DNA of 29,421 bases, taken from positions 20,141-49,561 of IMG/VR virus record IMGVR_UViG_3300000385_000003; one strand, given 5' to 3'. Each line of letters begins with the position of its first letter. Within the stretch, counting starts at the first letter, position 1. A model generated the notes under the pieces. The model was not told where the DNA came from. It searched no databases and saw only the letters and a list, made by a program, of their open reading frames with translations. Shown one piece after another: positions 1 to 8,113 of this stretch. The position numbers were made by a program, and so were the translations under genes. Source of the stretch: a virus.

Positions 1-303
1 GGGGATGCCGATGGGGTGGCGCACTACGTCAACCTCTTCAAGCAGAGCATCGCCGCCGAGAAGAAACAGCCCGAGCCGCAGCCGCGCCAGGCAGAGCTTG
101 AGAAGCAGGTCGCGCCGAACCGTTCGGCTGGCCCGCGCGGGCGTCAGGGGGACGGACAGAACTCCAAGGTCTGGACGCAGCAGCAGCTCGCCCAGGCATG
201 GGACAAGGTCCGGGTCCTGAACACGCGGGGGCGGTACGACGAGGCGGCGAAACTTGAAGCTGAAGTGACTGCTGCGTACATGGATGGCCGGGTTCGAGCC
301 TAA
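1..303 (+). CDS. Scaffolding-like protein, C-terminal end (5' partial)
   Basis: The reading frame is open from the first base and stops at TAA 301-303, so only the last 100 residues are visible and the true start lies outside the window. The fragment is highly charged, with a Gln/Pro/Lys-rich linker and then a short helical tail containing WTQQQLAQAWDKV and ending in MDGRVRA. Known of the class: podovirus capsid assembly (scaffold) proteins sit directly upstream of the major capsid gene and end in short, basic, helical domains that bind the coat protein. Position and composition both fit; no enzymatic motif is seen. A GTG at 16 could be read as a start, but coding composition continues upstream of it (GDADGVAHYV), so a partial gene is preferred. 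The function is inferred from context. Confidence 0.6.
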   Translation, partial: GDADGVAHYVNLFKQSIAAEKKQPEPQPRQAELEKQVAPNRSAGPRGRQGDGQNSKVWTQQQLAQAWDKVRVLNTRGRYDEAAKLEAEVTAAYMDGRVRA

Positions 304-304
304 T

Positions 305-322
305 GTGCTAACATGTAAGCAG
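305..322 (+). promoter_or_regulatory. Conserved 18-bp intergenic motif, copy 1 (candidate late promoter or operator)
   Basis: The sequence GTGCTAACATGTAAGCAG lies in the 53-base gap before the capsid gene, and 17 of its 18 bases recur at 16342-16359, also in a gap. It contains a near dyad (TGCT-A-ACATGT-A-AGCA). TGCTAACAT could be read as an extended -10 element, but no good -35 box lies 17 bases upstream. A promoter for a phage single-subunit RNA polymerase is the other reading. A small hairpin (CGTTG/CAACG, 324-337) follows, which could be at the transcript 5' end. Confidence 0.5.
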
Positions 323-356
323 CCGTTGCGACCAACGTGACTGTAAGGAGGCCGAA

Positions 357-1367
357 ATGGCTGCTGTTTTCCCCGTCGTCGGTAGCGGCGACTTCGACAC
401 CAACCCGTCCTACTCGGGCGGTTTCATCCCCCAGCTGTGGTCGGGGAAGCTGAACGCGAAGTTCTACGCGACCACGATGATGACCGAGCTGGCCAACACC
501 GAGTGGGAAGGCGAGATTCGGAACCAGGGCGACACGATCCGCATCCGGACGGCGCCGTCGATCACGATCCGGGACTACGCGGGTGCGGGCACGACGCTCA
601 CGTCCGAGGTTCCGGCGCCGATCTACGACGACCTGCAGATCGACCAGGGCAAGTACTTCAGCGTCCAGGTCAACGACGTGCTGGCGCATCAGGCCGACAT
701 GGACCTGATGAACATGTTCACGGAGGACGCCGCGAAGCAGCTCAAGATCGCCATCGAGAACGACTGCTTCTTCCACTGGTTCGTCACCGAGGGGCCCGAC
801 GCGGCCAACGCCGGGGCGACCGCTGGCGCTCTCTCGGCCGAGTACAACCTCGGCACGGACACGGCCCCGGTGGATCAGTCGACGCCCTCGAACATCCTGA
901 AGACGATCCTGCGCATGTCGGCGGCGCTCGACGAGCAGAACGTGCCCGAAGAGGGGCGCTGGCTCGTGATCACGCCGTACGACCGTCAGCTGCTCATGCA
1001 GACCGACATCGCCCAGGCGTACTTCACGGGCGACGCGTCCTCGACCATCCGGTCGGGTCGGATCGGGATGCTGGACCGCTTCGAGGTCTACGTCTCGAAC
1101 CTCCTGCCGAAAGGTGGCGCGGGCCGCGAGATGGTCGCTGGCCTGTCGGCGACCGGCGACGGTGCCACGCTCACCGACGCGAAGAACCGCCGGATGATGG
1201 TCGCTGGCACTCAGGCGTCGATCACCTTCGCCTCGCAGATCAACAAGACCGAGCCGCTGCGCAACCAGACGGACTTCGGTGACATCGTGCGGGGCCTCGC
1301 GGTCTACGGCCGCAAGGTGATCAAGGACCAGGCGCTCATTACCGCGCTGGTCGGCTCTGCCACCTGA
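357..1367 (+). CDS. Major capsid protein (HK97-fold type)
   Basis: This 336-residue protein forms the head shell. The start is fixed by an AAGGAGG ribosome site at 345-351, the strongest in the head region. The sequence has the usual features of podovirus coat proteins of this size: an N-terminal segment opening onto a Gly/Asp-rich arm, then GDTIRIR, SEVPAPIYDD (E-loop/spine region), VPEEGRWLVITP near residue 200, and a C-terminal stretch with SITFASQINKTEP and RGLAVYGRKVIKD. Neighbours agree: a scaffold-like end lies upstream and adaptor genes lie downstream. A conserved 18-bp motif and a UUCG hairpin flank the gene, suggesting a separately boosted, high-level transcript. The family call rests on motif recognition and gene order; the exact coat family was not tested. 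Confidence 0.88.
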   Translation: MAAVFPVVGSGDFDTNPSYSGGFIPQLWSGKLNAKFYATTMMTELANTEWEGEIRNQGDTIRIRTAPSITIRDYAGAGTTLTSEVPAPIYDDLQIDQGKYFSVQVNDVLAHQADMDLMNMFTEDAAKQLKIAIENDCFFHWFVTEGPDAANAGATAGALSAEYNLGTDTAPVDQSTPSNILKTILRMSAALDEQNVPEEGRWLVITPYDRQLLMQTDIAQAYFTGDASSTIRSGRIGMLDRFEVYVSNLLPKGGAGREMVAGLSATGDGATLTDAKNRRMMVAGTQASITFASQINKTEPLRNQTDFGDIVRGLAVYGRKVIKDQALITALVGSAT

Positions 1368-1374
1368 CCTGAGT

Positions 1375-1394
1375 GAGGGGGCTTCGGCCCCCTC
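1375..1394 (+). terminator. UUCG hairpin after capsid gene (attenuator-type terminator)
   Basis: GAGGGGGC and GCCCCCTC pair over 8 bp around a TTCG tetraloop, seven bases after the capsid stop codon. Only a weak pyrimidine tail (TCTACCTT) follows, so it is likely a partial terminator or an mRNA 3'-end stabiliser that makes capsid mRNA more abundant than the mRNA of downstream genes. Confidence 0.6.
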
Positions 1395-1417
1395 TCTACC
1401 TTCCACAGGAGACTGAC

Positions 1418-1627
1418 ATGGCCGACAAGAAACGCGGAAAGCGCGGAACGAAGTCCAACCCTGCGGGTGGTCCGGACCCCGACAACAGAAACGTCGGGAG
1501 CGCCAAGGGGCGTATGTTCGAGCAGCGGGAAAAGCGGCGTATTTTCGGCGCCATCGCCAACCAGGCCCGAGATGACCGAGAGCCAACCCCCAGCCTGACC
1601 ACCCGGTTTTCCAAGAAAGGGAAATGA
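1418..1627 (+). CDS. Small basic protein of unknown function
   Basis: A 69-residue Lys/Arg-rich protein that I do not recognise. The chosen ATG has AGGAG eight bases upstream; the longer reading from 1373 would run through the terminator hairpin and has no ribosome site. The N-terminus is strongly basic (MADKKRGKRGTKSN), followed by Gly/Pro/Asn residues and a short helix (EQREKRRIFGAIANQ). No membrane segment is present. Its place right after the capsid gene is where head decoration, connector accessory or small DNA-binding proteins are often found, but nothing in the sequence decides between these. It ends one base before the next start (TGACATG). Confidence 0.65.
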   Translation: MADKKRGKRGTKSNPAGGPDPDNRNVGSAKGRMFEQREKRRIFGAIANQARDDREPTPSLTTRFSKKGK

Positions 1628-1628
1628 C

Positions 1629-1850
1629 ATGGACGCAGCGAAGCTCATCAACGCGCTGAAGGCCGAGATCGTCGCGGGCCGGGCCCTTGCCTGGGTGAAC
1701 CGGGAACGCCTCGTCGTGGCGCGCCTCGTCGACGGAACCATGACGCTGACCGACGACGGCAAGCGCGTGGCGGAGATGCTCGCCCAGAAGAGCAAGACCC
1801 GCGCGACCGCCAAGAAGGCTGACACTGAGCCCCCCGCTCAGACGGAGTGA
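1629..1850 (+). CDS. Small head-region protein of unknown function
   Basis: A 73-residue soluble protein that I do not recognise. It begins one base after the preceding stop and is probably translationally coupled to it, since the upstream purine tract (AAGAAAGGGAAATGA) is only a mediocre ribosome site. The first half predicts as helix then strand (LINALKAEIVAGRALAWV, RLVVARLVDGTMTL). A further helix (GKRVAEMLAQKS) and a disordered Lys/Thr/Pro tail follow. The helix-strand-helix plan recalls small winged-helix-like or connector accessory proteins, but this is only a shape impression. It sits between capsid and adaptor genes. Confidence 0.65.
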   Translation: MDAAKLINALKAEIVAGRALAWVNRERLVVARLVDGTMTLTDDGKRVAEMLAQKSKTRATAKKADTEPPAQTE

Positions 1851-1862
1851 TGGAGACTTGCC

Positions 1863-2552
1863 ATGGCCACCGTCAAGGTGACTGACATTGTGCGGCGCGT
1901 GGAGGACGTCCTCCAGGACACGAACATCCGCTGGCCGCGCCTCGAACTGCAAAACTGGATCAACGAGTCCTACCTGGCGATTACGCTGATCCGGCCGGAC
2001 GCCAACGCGCAGTCCGGCAATTTCACATGTGCTGCAGGGACTCGCCAAGTGTTGACGGCCGAGTTCCCTTCCGCGCTGCGGCTTCTGGACGTCACGCGCA
2101 ACGTCGCCGAAACGTCATCTAAGAAGGTGGTCCGCCTGGTGTCTCGGGCCGTTCTCGACGACCAGCGACCGACCTGGCACGCAGAACCGCAGACGGTGGA
2201 CGTGCAGCACTACATGTTTGACCCTCGGCAACCCAAGGAGTTCTTCGTTTACCCTCCAGCCTCGACCTCGGCAGAACTCGAAGTCGTCTACGCGGCTGCA
2301 CCCGAGATGCACTCGCTTACAGAGTCCGAGCTGGACCCGGCGAGCGGCAGCAGCGAAGTTATCCACCTAGACGACATCTACATGTCGCCGATTGTCGATT
2401 GGGTGCTTTACCGCGCCTACTCGAAAGACGCCGAGTACGGCTCGAACGAGGCTCGCGCCGCGTCGTACTACCAGTCTTTCAACGCTTCTCTGGGCGCCAA
2501 GACGCAGTCTGATGCGGCGATCTCCCCCCAAGATGCCAGCGCGGTGACGTGA
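1863..2552 (+). CDS. Phage adaptor protein, DUF6682-like (head-tail connector)
   Basis: This 229-residue protein is expected to form the adaptor ring below the portal. The N-terminus carries the helical adaptor signature (VTDIVRRVEDVLQDT, WPRLELQNWINESYLAI). A beta-rich middle follows with PSALRLLDVTRNV and FFVYPPASTSAELEVVYAAAP. A C-terminal helical part follows with DIYMSPIVDWVLYRAYSKDAEY and ARAASYYQSF, the usual pattern of T7 gp11/P22 gp4-type and DUF6682 adaptors. Length is normal for the family. TGGAGA lies about ten bases before the ATG. The next gene starts one base after its stop, so the two adaptor-like proteins are likely made together. Family assignment is from motif memory. Confidence 0.75.
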   Translation: MATVKVTDIVRRVEDVLQDTNIRWPRLELQNWINESYLAITLIRPDANAQSGNFTCAAGTRQVLTAEFPSALRLLDVTRNVAETSSKKVVRLVSRAVLDDQRPTWHAEPQTVDVQHYMFDPRQPKEFFVYPPASTSAELEVVYAAAPEMHSLTESELDPASGSSEVIHLDDIYMSPIVDWVLYRAYSKDAEYGSNEARAASYYQSFNASLGAKTQSDAAISPQDASAVT

Positions 2553-2553
2553 C

Positions 2554-3168
2554 ATGGTCGTAGCCTGGGACAAGTTCTACACACAGGTCCAGCCCTACGT
2601 CCCGGGCTGCCCGGAGATCGTGATGGACGAACACCTCCGGCGCGCGGCGGTGGACTTCTGCGCGCGGAGCGAGGTCTGGCGCTTCGACATCGAGCCCAGG
2701 CAGACGTTCCCGGGGGTGTCGGACTACTATCTGGACACGCCGAACCACGGGCGCCTTGAGGATGTGACCCACCTTTTCCTCGAAGGTCGTCGGCTTGACC
2801 GGATCGCCGATCTGTATGAGCAGCCGAACCCCCAGGTCCCGGACACACGACCCGATGCCTACGCCGTCTATATGGGCGGCGCACTGCGGTTCTTCCCGAC
2901 ACCGGATCGGGAGTACGCGTTCCAGGGTGCCGGGGTTCTTCGCCCGGCTCAGACTGCGACGGGTGTCGAGGATTTCATTTTCGAGACCTACGGCAGCGAC
3001 ATCATCTGCGGCGCCGTCGCGTCTCTTCTGGAAATCCCGAACAAGGAGTGGAGCAACCCGGAGGCGTCTCTCTACTACCGCTCCCGGTTCCACCGGGCGG
3101 CCGACGACGCGAAGGGGCGCCAGATGCGGAGGACGGGCACCCAGGTCCGCCTTCCCGGTTTCGCATGA
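2554..3168 (+). CDS. Second connector/tail structural protein (adaptor-like)
   Basis: A 204-residue protein with the same broad plan as the preceding adaptor: N-terminal helices (DKFYTQVQPYVPGCPEIVMDEHLRRA), a beta-rich middle (DYYLDTPNHGRLEDVTHLFL, ALRFFPTPDREYAF) and C-terminal helices ending in YYRSRFHRAADDAK plus a basic tail. The motif pair DEHLRRAAVDFC and later SDIICGAVASLLEI resembles the tail-tubular/adaptor group seen next to DUF6682 genes in podoviruses. It starts one base after the upstream stop, without a good ribosome site, so translational coupling is likely. A tail completion or gatekeeper role is inferred from position; no enzyme motif is seen. Confidence 0.6.
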   Translation: MVVAWDKFYTQVQPYVPGCPEIVMDEHLRRAAVDFCARSEVWRFDIEPRQTFPGVSDYYLDTPNHGRLEDVTHLFLEGRRLDRIADLYEQPNPQVPDTRPDAYAVYMGGALRFFPTPDREYAFQGAGVLRPAQTATGVEDFIFETYGSDIICGAVASLLEIPNKEWSNPEASLYYRSRFHRAADDAKGRQMRRTGTQVRLPGFA

Positions 3169-3181
3169 AAGGTGACTGCCG

Positions 3182-6100
3182 ATGATCCCCACCTGCGCTG
3201 TAACCTGCACGGTCCACGACCAGTCCGGCGAACCGGAAGTGGGTGCTGTAGTTCGCGCTCGGCTGACGAGCTACGAAATCTACAACGGTTACGTGGTGCC
3301 GGAAGAAGTCGTTCAGAGGACTGACGAGGCTGGTGAGTGTGTTCTGGAACTCTGGCCGAACCAGCTCGGCGCGGCGGAGTCGATGTACGAGATCACGATC
3401 ATCTCGTCGCGGGGTCGGTCGCTCCGGACGACCGCTGTCGTGCCGAACCAGGAGACTGCGTTTCTCCACCAGATCGCGGAGTTGCCCCCCTACGAGGGTA
3501 AGACCGAAGGCCAGCTGACCCTCGATGCCGCAGTCGCTGCCGGGGCGCAGGCCGTTTCGGACGCGCAGGATGCGGCAAACTCGGCCTCCGCAGCGGCCAC
3601 GTCGGCACTTAACGCGTCTAACAGCGCGTCTGCGGCTGAGAATAGCGAAACCAACGCGGCCACGTCCGAGGCCAACGCCGCTGACAGTGCGTCTGCGGCT
3701 GCCGCCTATGCGACGGAAGCGGCAAACAGCGCGTCTGCTGCCTCGACCAGTGCATCCAACGCCGCCACGTCCGAGATCAACGCTGCTAACAGCGCGTCGG
3801 CGGCGGCCGCGTCCGAGACCAAGGCAGCGAATAGCGCCGATGCAGCCGCCATCTCTGAGACGAACGCAGCCAACAGTGCTTCATCGTCTTCAACCAGCGC
3901 GTCCAACGCCGCCACGTCCGAGACCAACGCGGCAACTTATGCAACGAACGCGGCGAGTAGTGCGAGCGCCGCCCAACTCGCGGAGGCTCAGACGGCGGCC
4001 CTGTTCGACCAGTTTGGCGACCAGTACCTCGGCAGCCACCCCTCGGACCCCACGACCGACAACGATGGCGACTCCCTGACGACGGGCGACATCTACTGGA
4101 ACGCGACTGAGGGAAAGCTCAAGTTCTACGACGGCTCGACCTGGATCGCGCCCGAGACGGTCGCCCAGAACGCGGCCACTGACGCGGAAACTGCACAAGC
4201 GGCTGCCGAGGCTGCGCAGGCCGCTGCGGAGCTGGCAGAAGCGAACGCGGCCACTTCCGAAGCCAACGCCGCGAACAGCGCCAGCAGCGCGCAGGCGTCA
4301 GCGAGCGCCGCTACCACCTCCGAAACCAACGCCGCGACCAGTGAGACTAACGCAGCCACCTCCGAGACAAACGCCGCCAACAGCGCGTCGGCGGCGGCCG
4401 CGTCCGAGACCAATGCGGCCAACAGCGCGTCTGCGGCTTCGACGAGCGAGGCCAATGCGGCGGCAAGCGAGGGTGCGGCTGCAACAAGTGAGGCCAACGC
4501 TGCCGACAGCGCGACCGCAGCAGCGACCAGCGAGACCAACGCGGCCACGTCCGAAGCCAATGCGGCCAACAGCGCGTCCGCAGCCGTAACGTCCGAGACC
4601 AACGCTGGCAACAGCGCCGATGCAGCCGCCATCTCTGAGACTAACGCGGCTACCAGCGCTTCCTCGGCTTCGACCAGCGAGATTAACGCGGCAACCTCGG
4701 CGGCCAACGCCGCCACTTCGGAAGCGAACGCCGCCGACAGCGCATCCGAGGCCGCTACCAGCGCCTCTGGTGCGGCCAACAGCGCCTCCGCAGCGGCCGC
4801 GTCTGAGACCAACGTCGCCAACAGCGCGGCAGCCGCCGCGACAAGTGAGACCAACGCGGCCGACAGTGCATCAGCGGCAGCCACGTCTGAGGCCAACGCG
4901 GCCACGTCCGAGACCAACGCCGCTGACAGTGCATCTGCGGCTGCCGCCTCTGCGACGGAAGCGGCCGACAGCGCGTCTGCGGCCTCGGCCAGTGAAACCA
5001 ATGCGGCGGCGAGCGAGAGTGCGGCTGCGACAAGTGAGACCAACGCTGCCGACAGCGCGACCGCAGCGGCGTCCAGCGAGACCAACGCGGCCACGTCCGA
5101 GATCAACGCTGCTAACAGCGCGTCGGCGGCGGCCGCGTCCGAGACTGACGTCGCCAACAGCGCGGCGGCCGCTGCGACCAGTGAGGCGAACGCTGCCGCG
5201 AGTGAGAGCGCAGCGGCCACCTTCGCAACCGAGGCGGCCACCTCGGCGACTGAGGCGTCTACTTCTGCGACCAACGCCGCCACGTCCGAGACCAACGCGG
5301 CAAGCAGCGCGACGGCAGCCCAGTCTGCCCAGGCCGCAGCCGAAACAGCCCGCGACCAAACCCTCGACGCCTTTGACAGCTTCGACGACCGCTACCTTGG
5401 CGCCAAGGACAGCGACCCCACAACCGACAACGACGGCAACCCGCTAGAGGGCGGCGCGCTCTACTTCAACACCCCCGCTGGCGAGATGAGGGTCTACGAC
5501 GGCAGCGTCTGGCGCGCGGCCTACGCCTCCCTGTCCGGCGCTCTCCTGAGCGGCAACAACCTGTCCGACCTCGACAACGCCGCCACCGCCCGCACCAACC
5601 TTGGCCTCGGCACCGCCGCCACCACGGCCAGCACGGACTACGCCACATCCACCCAAGGCACTCTTGCCGACAGCGCTGTCCAGCCAGGTGATCTCGCCAC
5701 GGTCGCCACCTCTGGCTCCTACGCGGACCTGACGAACGTCCCTGCGACCTTTACCCCGAGCACCCACACGCACACGCTCGCCGAGATCACGGATGCTGGA
5801 ACCGCTGCTGCGCAAGACGCATCGGCTTTTGCGACCGCTGCACAGGGCGCCAAGGCTGATACGGCCGTCCAGCCCTCAGACCTTCCTAGCGTCCCGGTTG
5901 TCGGCACGGACGTGCTTGCCCATGACGACAACCTGCAAGCCTTCACAGACACTTTCAACCTCCCCACGACGGACGGCGCCGCCGACCAAGTCCTGACGAC
6001 AGACGGCGAGGGCAACCTGACGTTTGCCGACCAGAGTGGAGGCGACGGCGAGATCGGCACAGCCCAAAAACTCGCATACGACCTCAAAACACCAGGTCGA

Positions 6101-8113
6101 CGACTGGAAATCATCCCTGACGGGCAGGAGGTCAGCTTCGGAGAAGTTGTCAGTAACGAGTTTTTCTTCGTTACGGGGCAGAGCTATCTGGAGTTCGGGA
6201 GCGGTATCTCCTCCATTCAAGCCGTTTCCGGCACAGACGACCAAGGCCAGGATCGCTTTTACGTCGAGGTTGATGCTGACAGCGCCACATTGTCGGCGCT
6301 CCAAGGACATTATGCGAATTATATTCCGAGCGATGAAAGTTATGTCCAAGTGTTTTTTGGAGATAACGAGAAAACACACATCTCTGCAATTCAAACAGAC
6401 GACAATCGTTTTTATCAGTATATATCCGTTATTGTTGCGGTTTATGAGGGCGTAAACTTACACGACATTGAAAACCCCGTCGATAACGGAGACGGGACAT
6501 TTCGTGTCCGTTTGGGCGCCATGCGCTCCTGGGAGAACCCAAGCGAGACCCACAGCCAGCCCCTTTATACGCCGGGAGACCCCCTGGGCCTCTTCTTTGA
6601 CTACGACGACGGCCCCAGGGAACACAATAAAATCACGTTTGACGGAACTGTCGATATAACAGCGACCAGCTGGTTCTCCAGCGTTGAGGACCGAGGCGAG
6701 GCCCTGATTGCGCTCGACGGCCCGGACCAATCTTACGAGTTTACGGGGCGATACAGGTATGGCCCCGGGGAGACCATTCCAGAAATAACCTCTAACAGTG
6801 TCACCATTAGATCGAACCATTCATATACGAAGGTCTCGGCTTATGAGCCTTGGCCGTCTTACAAAAACCTTCAGGCCCGCATATGGCATAACACTGGCGC
6901 TGAGTTTGAGCCCGTATATATACGCACAGCCACCGTAAGCGACAACAAGGCGGTCTTGGAGTTTGACGCAAGCGGGCTGTATAACGTCCCTACGCCCGAC
7001 TCCGTGGTGCAAAATGATTACTTCACATATGTCGGCCCGCCCGACTATACTATTTATAATCTGGACAATGAGCTAACGTTTGGCGGTGGTTCTGGTAATC
7101 TTTTCCTTGGGCCTAGCGATCTTAAGTTTCACTACTACAACGGCACGAGTTTTCAGAACTTTAGTGGCAACATCGCCCTAACGGGGTCTGGTCAGTATTA
7201 CACAGGCTATGAAAACCTGAGTCCGATCGCCATGAACAACATATCGGCAGGAACTGATAGCCTCCGTGTTAGCCACTTTAATGTTCCAGGTATTGATGAA
7301 ATATCAGGAAACATTGCGTTGGGCTCAAACGCCTTGGGAAATGTGGGTGTTAACACCCACTTCTCGGGTAGCAATTTTTATGTTGGTAACAACATCGCTT
7401 TGGGCAGTAGTGCCGCAGAATGGTTAGAAGCACACTCAAATATAGCGAGCTCTGTTTTTTTAGGGACGCACGCGGGCGCGTATGGAAGTTATGGCTCTCA
7501 GGTTGTGTGCTTGGGCAGCTTTAGCCAAGTAACAGCCGACCACCAAGTGCAGCTCGGCAGCAACCACCACCAAGTCTACAGCCAGTCTGCAATTAACGTG
7601 CGGTCCGACGCCCGAGACAAAGCGGATGTGCGGGACACGGTGTTTGGGCTGGATTTCATCACCAGCTTGCGCCCGGTCGACTATCGCTGGGATATGCGTG
7701 ATGACTACTTCGACATTGAGGAATACGAGGTCGAAGTCACGCGCCAGCGCACAGTGCAGGTGGAAAACCCGGACTTCGACCCTGCCCAACCCGAAGACCC
7801 GGAGCACAACCCGAGGACAGTGCCCGAGGTCGAGGAATACACCGAAACCGAAACCCGCACCCGCAAGGTCAAACTGGACAAAGACGGGTCTAAGAAGCGG
7901 ACGCGCTTCCACCACGGTTTCGTGGCGCAGGACGTAAAGGCCGTCGCAGATAGCATCGGACACGACTTTGGGGGCTATCAGGACCACACGGTGAACGGTG
8001 GAGATGACGTAAAGACACTGCAATACGAGCAGTTGATCGCCCCCATGGTGAAAGCCATCCAAGAGCTGTCTGACCGCGTCAAGGAACTTGAGGCACGTCT
8101 GGGCGAGAAGTGA
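3182..8113 (+). CDS. Long tail fibre with self-cleaving S74 chaperone domain
   Basis: A 1643-residue receptor-binding fibre. Residues 1-110 form a beta-rich attachment domain. About 130-270 and 328-725 are heptad repeats of the type TSETNAA/NSASAAA, expected to make a trimeric coiled coil, as in lambda Stf-like fibres. Two YLG...YDGxxW modules (275-321 and 731-777) each follow a heptad block. Residues 790-950 hold phage-fibre repeats (NNLSDLDNAATARTNLGLG, GSYADLTNVP). The region 960-1400 is AT-rich at DNA level and probably contacts the receptor. NIALGSNAL/NIALGSSA repeats near 1385-1430 resemble YadA-type head repeats. The C-terminal peptidase S74 domain begins at SDARDK, giving the Ser1475/Lys1480 dyad, so self-cleavage should release about 169 residues. 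That domain has a charged insertion and ends in a Leu-rich coiled coil. A leading AAAGGTGA supports the start. Confidence 0.88.
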   Translation: MIPTCAVTCTVHDQSGEPEVGAVVRARLTSYEIYNGYVVPEEVVQRTDEAGECVLELWPNQLGAAESMYEITIISSRGRSLRTTAVVPNQETAFLHQIAELPPYEGKTEGQLTLDAAVAAGAQAVSDAQDAANSASAAATSALNASNSASAAENSETNAATSEANAADSASAAAAYATEAANSASAASTSASNAATSEINAANSASAAAASETKAANSADAAAISETNAANSASSSSTSASNAATSETNAATYATNAASSASAAQLAEAQTAALFDQFGDQYLGSHPSDPTTDNDGDSLTTGDIYWNATEGKLKFYDGSTWIAPETVAQNAATDAETAQAAAEAAQAAAELAEANAATSEANAANSASSAQASASAATTSETNAATSETNAATSETNAANSASAAAASETNAANSASAASTSEANAAASEGAAATSEANAADSATAAATSETNAATSEANAANSASAAVTSETNAGNSADAAAISETNAATSASSASTSEINAATSAANAATSEANAADSASEAATSASGAANSASAAAASETNVANSAAAAATSETNAADSASAAATSEANAATSETNAADSASAAAASATEAADSASAASASETNAAASESAAATSETNAADSATAAASSETNAATSEINAANSASAAAASETDVANSAAAAATSEANAAASESAAATFATEAATSATEASTSATNAATSETNAASSATAAQSAQAAAETARDQTLDAFDSFDDRYLGAKDSDPTTDNDGNPLEGGALYFNTPAGEMRVYDGSVWRAAYASLSGALLSGNNLSDLDNAATARTNLGLGTAATTASTDYATSTQGTLADSAVQPGDLATVATSGSYADLTNVPATFTPSTHTHTLAEITDAGTAAAQDASAFATAAQGAKADTAVQPSDLPSVPVVGTDVLAHDDNLQAFTDTFNLPTTDGAADQVLTTDGEGNLTFADQSGGDGEIGTAQKLAYDLKTPGRRLEIIPDGQEVSFGEVVSNEFFFVTGQSYLEFGSGISSIQAVSGTDDQGQDRFYVEVDADSATLSALQGHYANYIPSDESYVQVFFGDNEKTHISAIQTDDNRFYQYISVIVAVYEGVNLHDIENPVDNGDGTFRVRLGAMRSWENPSETHSQPLYTPGDPLGLFFDYDDGPREHNKITFDGTVDITATSWFSSVEDRGEALIALDGPDQSYEFTGRYRYGPGETIPEITSNSVTIRSNHSYTKVSAYEPWPSYKNLQARIWHNTGAEFEPVYIRTATVSDNKAVLEFDASGLYNVPTPDSVVQNDYFTYVGPPDYTIYNLDNELTFGGGSGNLFLGPSDLKFHYYNGTSFQNFSGNIALTGSGQYYTGYENLSPIAMNNISAGTDSLRVSHFNVPGIDEISGNIALGSNALGNVGVNTHFSGSNFYVGNNIALGSSAAEWLEAHSNIASSVFLGTHAGAYGSYGSQVVCLGSFSQVTADHQVQLGSNHHQVYSQSAINVRSDARDKADVRDTVFGLDFITSLRPVDYRWDMRDDYFDIEEYEVEVTRQRTVQVENPDFDPAQPEDPEHNPRTVPEVEEYTETETRTRKVKLDKDGSKKRTRFHHGFVAQDVKAVADSIGHDFGGYQDHTVNGGDDVKTLQYEQLIAPMVKAIQELSDRVKELEARLGEK
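3578..3990 (+). repeat. Heptad-coding repeat block 1 in tail fibre
   Basis: Imperfect 21-base units encode seven-residue repeats of the form [TN]SxxNAA or NSASAAA. Alternating Ala positions every seven residues suit a trimeric coiled coil. Units differ mostly at third positions and at one or two residues, suggesting old expansion by unequal recombination rather than recent duplication. Confidence 0.8.
4004..4144 (+). repeat. YLG module, copy 1
   Basis: A 47-residue segment running from FDQFGDQYLG through DPTTDNDGDSL to FYDGSTW, paralogous to 5372-5512. This module is common in phage fibres and here separates the two heptad blocks. Confidence 0.75.
4165..5355 (+). repeat. Heptad-coding repeat block 2 in tail fibre
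   Basis: About 57 consecutive seven-residue units, with TSETNAA, TSEANAA and NSASAAA as the commonest forms. Several longer stretches are nearly identical at DNA level (for example around 3771-3820 and 5090-5140), so recombination between blocks 1 and 2 could change shaft length. Confidence 0.8.
5372..5512 (+). repeat. YLG module, copy 2
   Basis: The second 47-residue copy, from FDSFDDRYLG through DPTTDNDGNPL to VYDGSVW, has exactly the same length as copy 1. It closes heptad block 2, giving the order heptads-module-heptads-module. Confidence 0.75.
6080..7560 (+). other. AT-rich island inside the tail fibre gene
   Basis: Base composition drops visibly here against the roughly 60-65% GC of the surroundings. 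Runs such as TTTTTATCAGTATATATCC (near 6410) and frequent A/T-ending codons (TAT, AAT, AAA, TTT) contrast with the C/G-ending codons elsewhere. The protein frame stays open throughout. It covers the likely receptor-contact part and is probably a transferred cassette. Confidence 0.65.

Noticed and set aside
300-2048. 582-codon open frame on the minus strand opposite the capsid region
   Set aside because: Antisense shadow: the plus strand holds recognisable capsid and adaptor genes with ribosome sites. The minus frame is open because of GC-rich third positions, and its product is Arg/Val/His-rich without any domain.
4126-5295. 389-codon minus-strand frame of Ala/Val/Ser repeats
   Set aside because: It is the complement of the heptad-coding fibre repeats, so its regularity is inherited from the real gene.
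3578-5355. Possible CRISPR array or satellite repeat
   Set aside because: The repeats are in-frame 21-base coding units without unique spacers and translate to a continuous coiled coil.
6024-6455. 143-codon plus-strand frame inside the tail fibre gene
   Set aside because: No ribosome site, and no codon-bias shift of the kind seen at 22654. The AT-rich composition of the segment explains the open frame.
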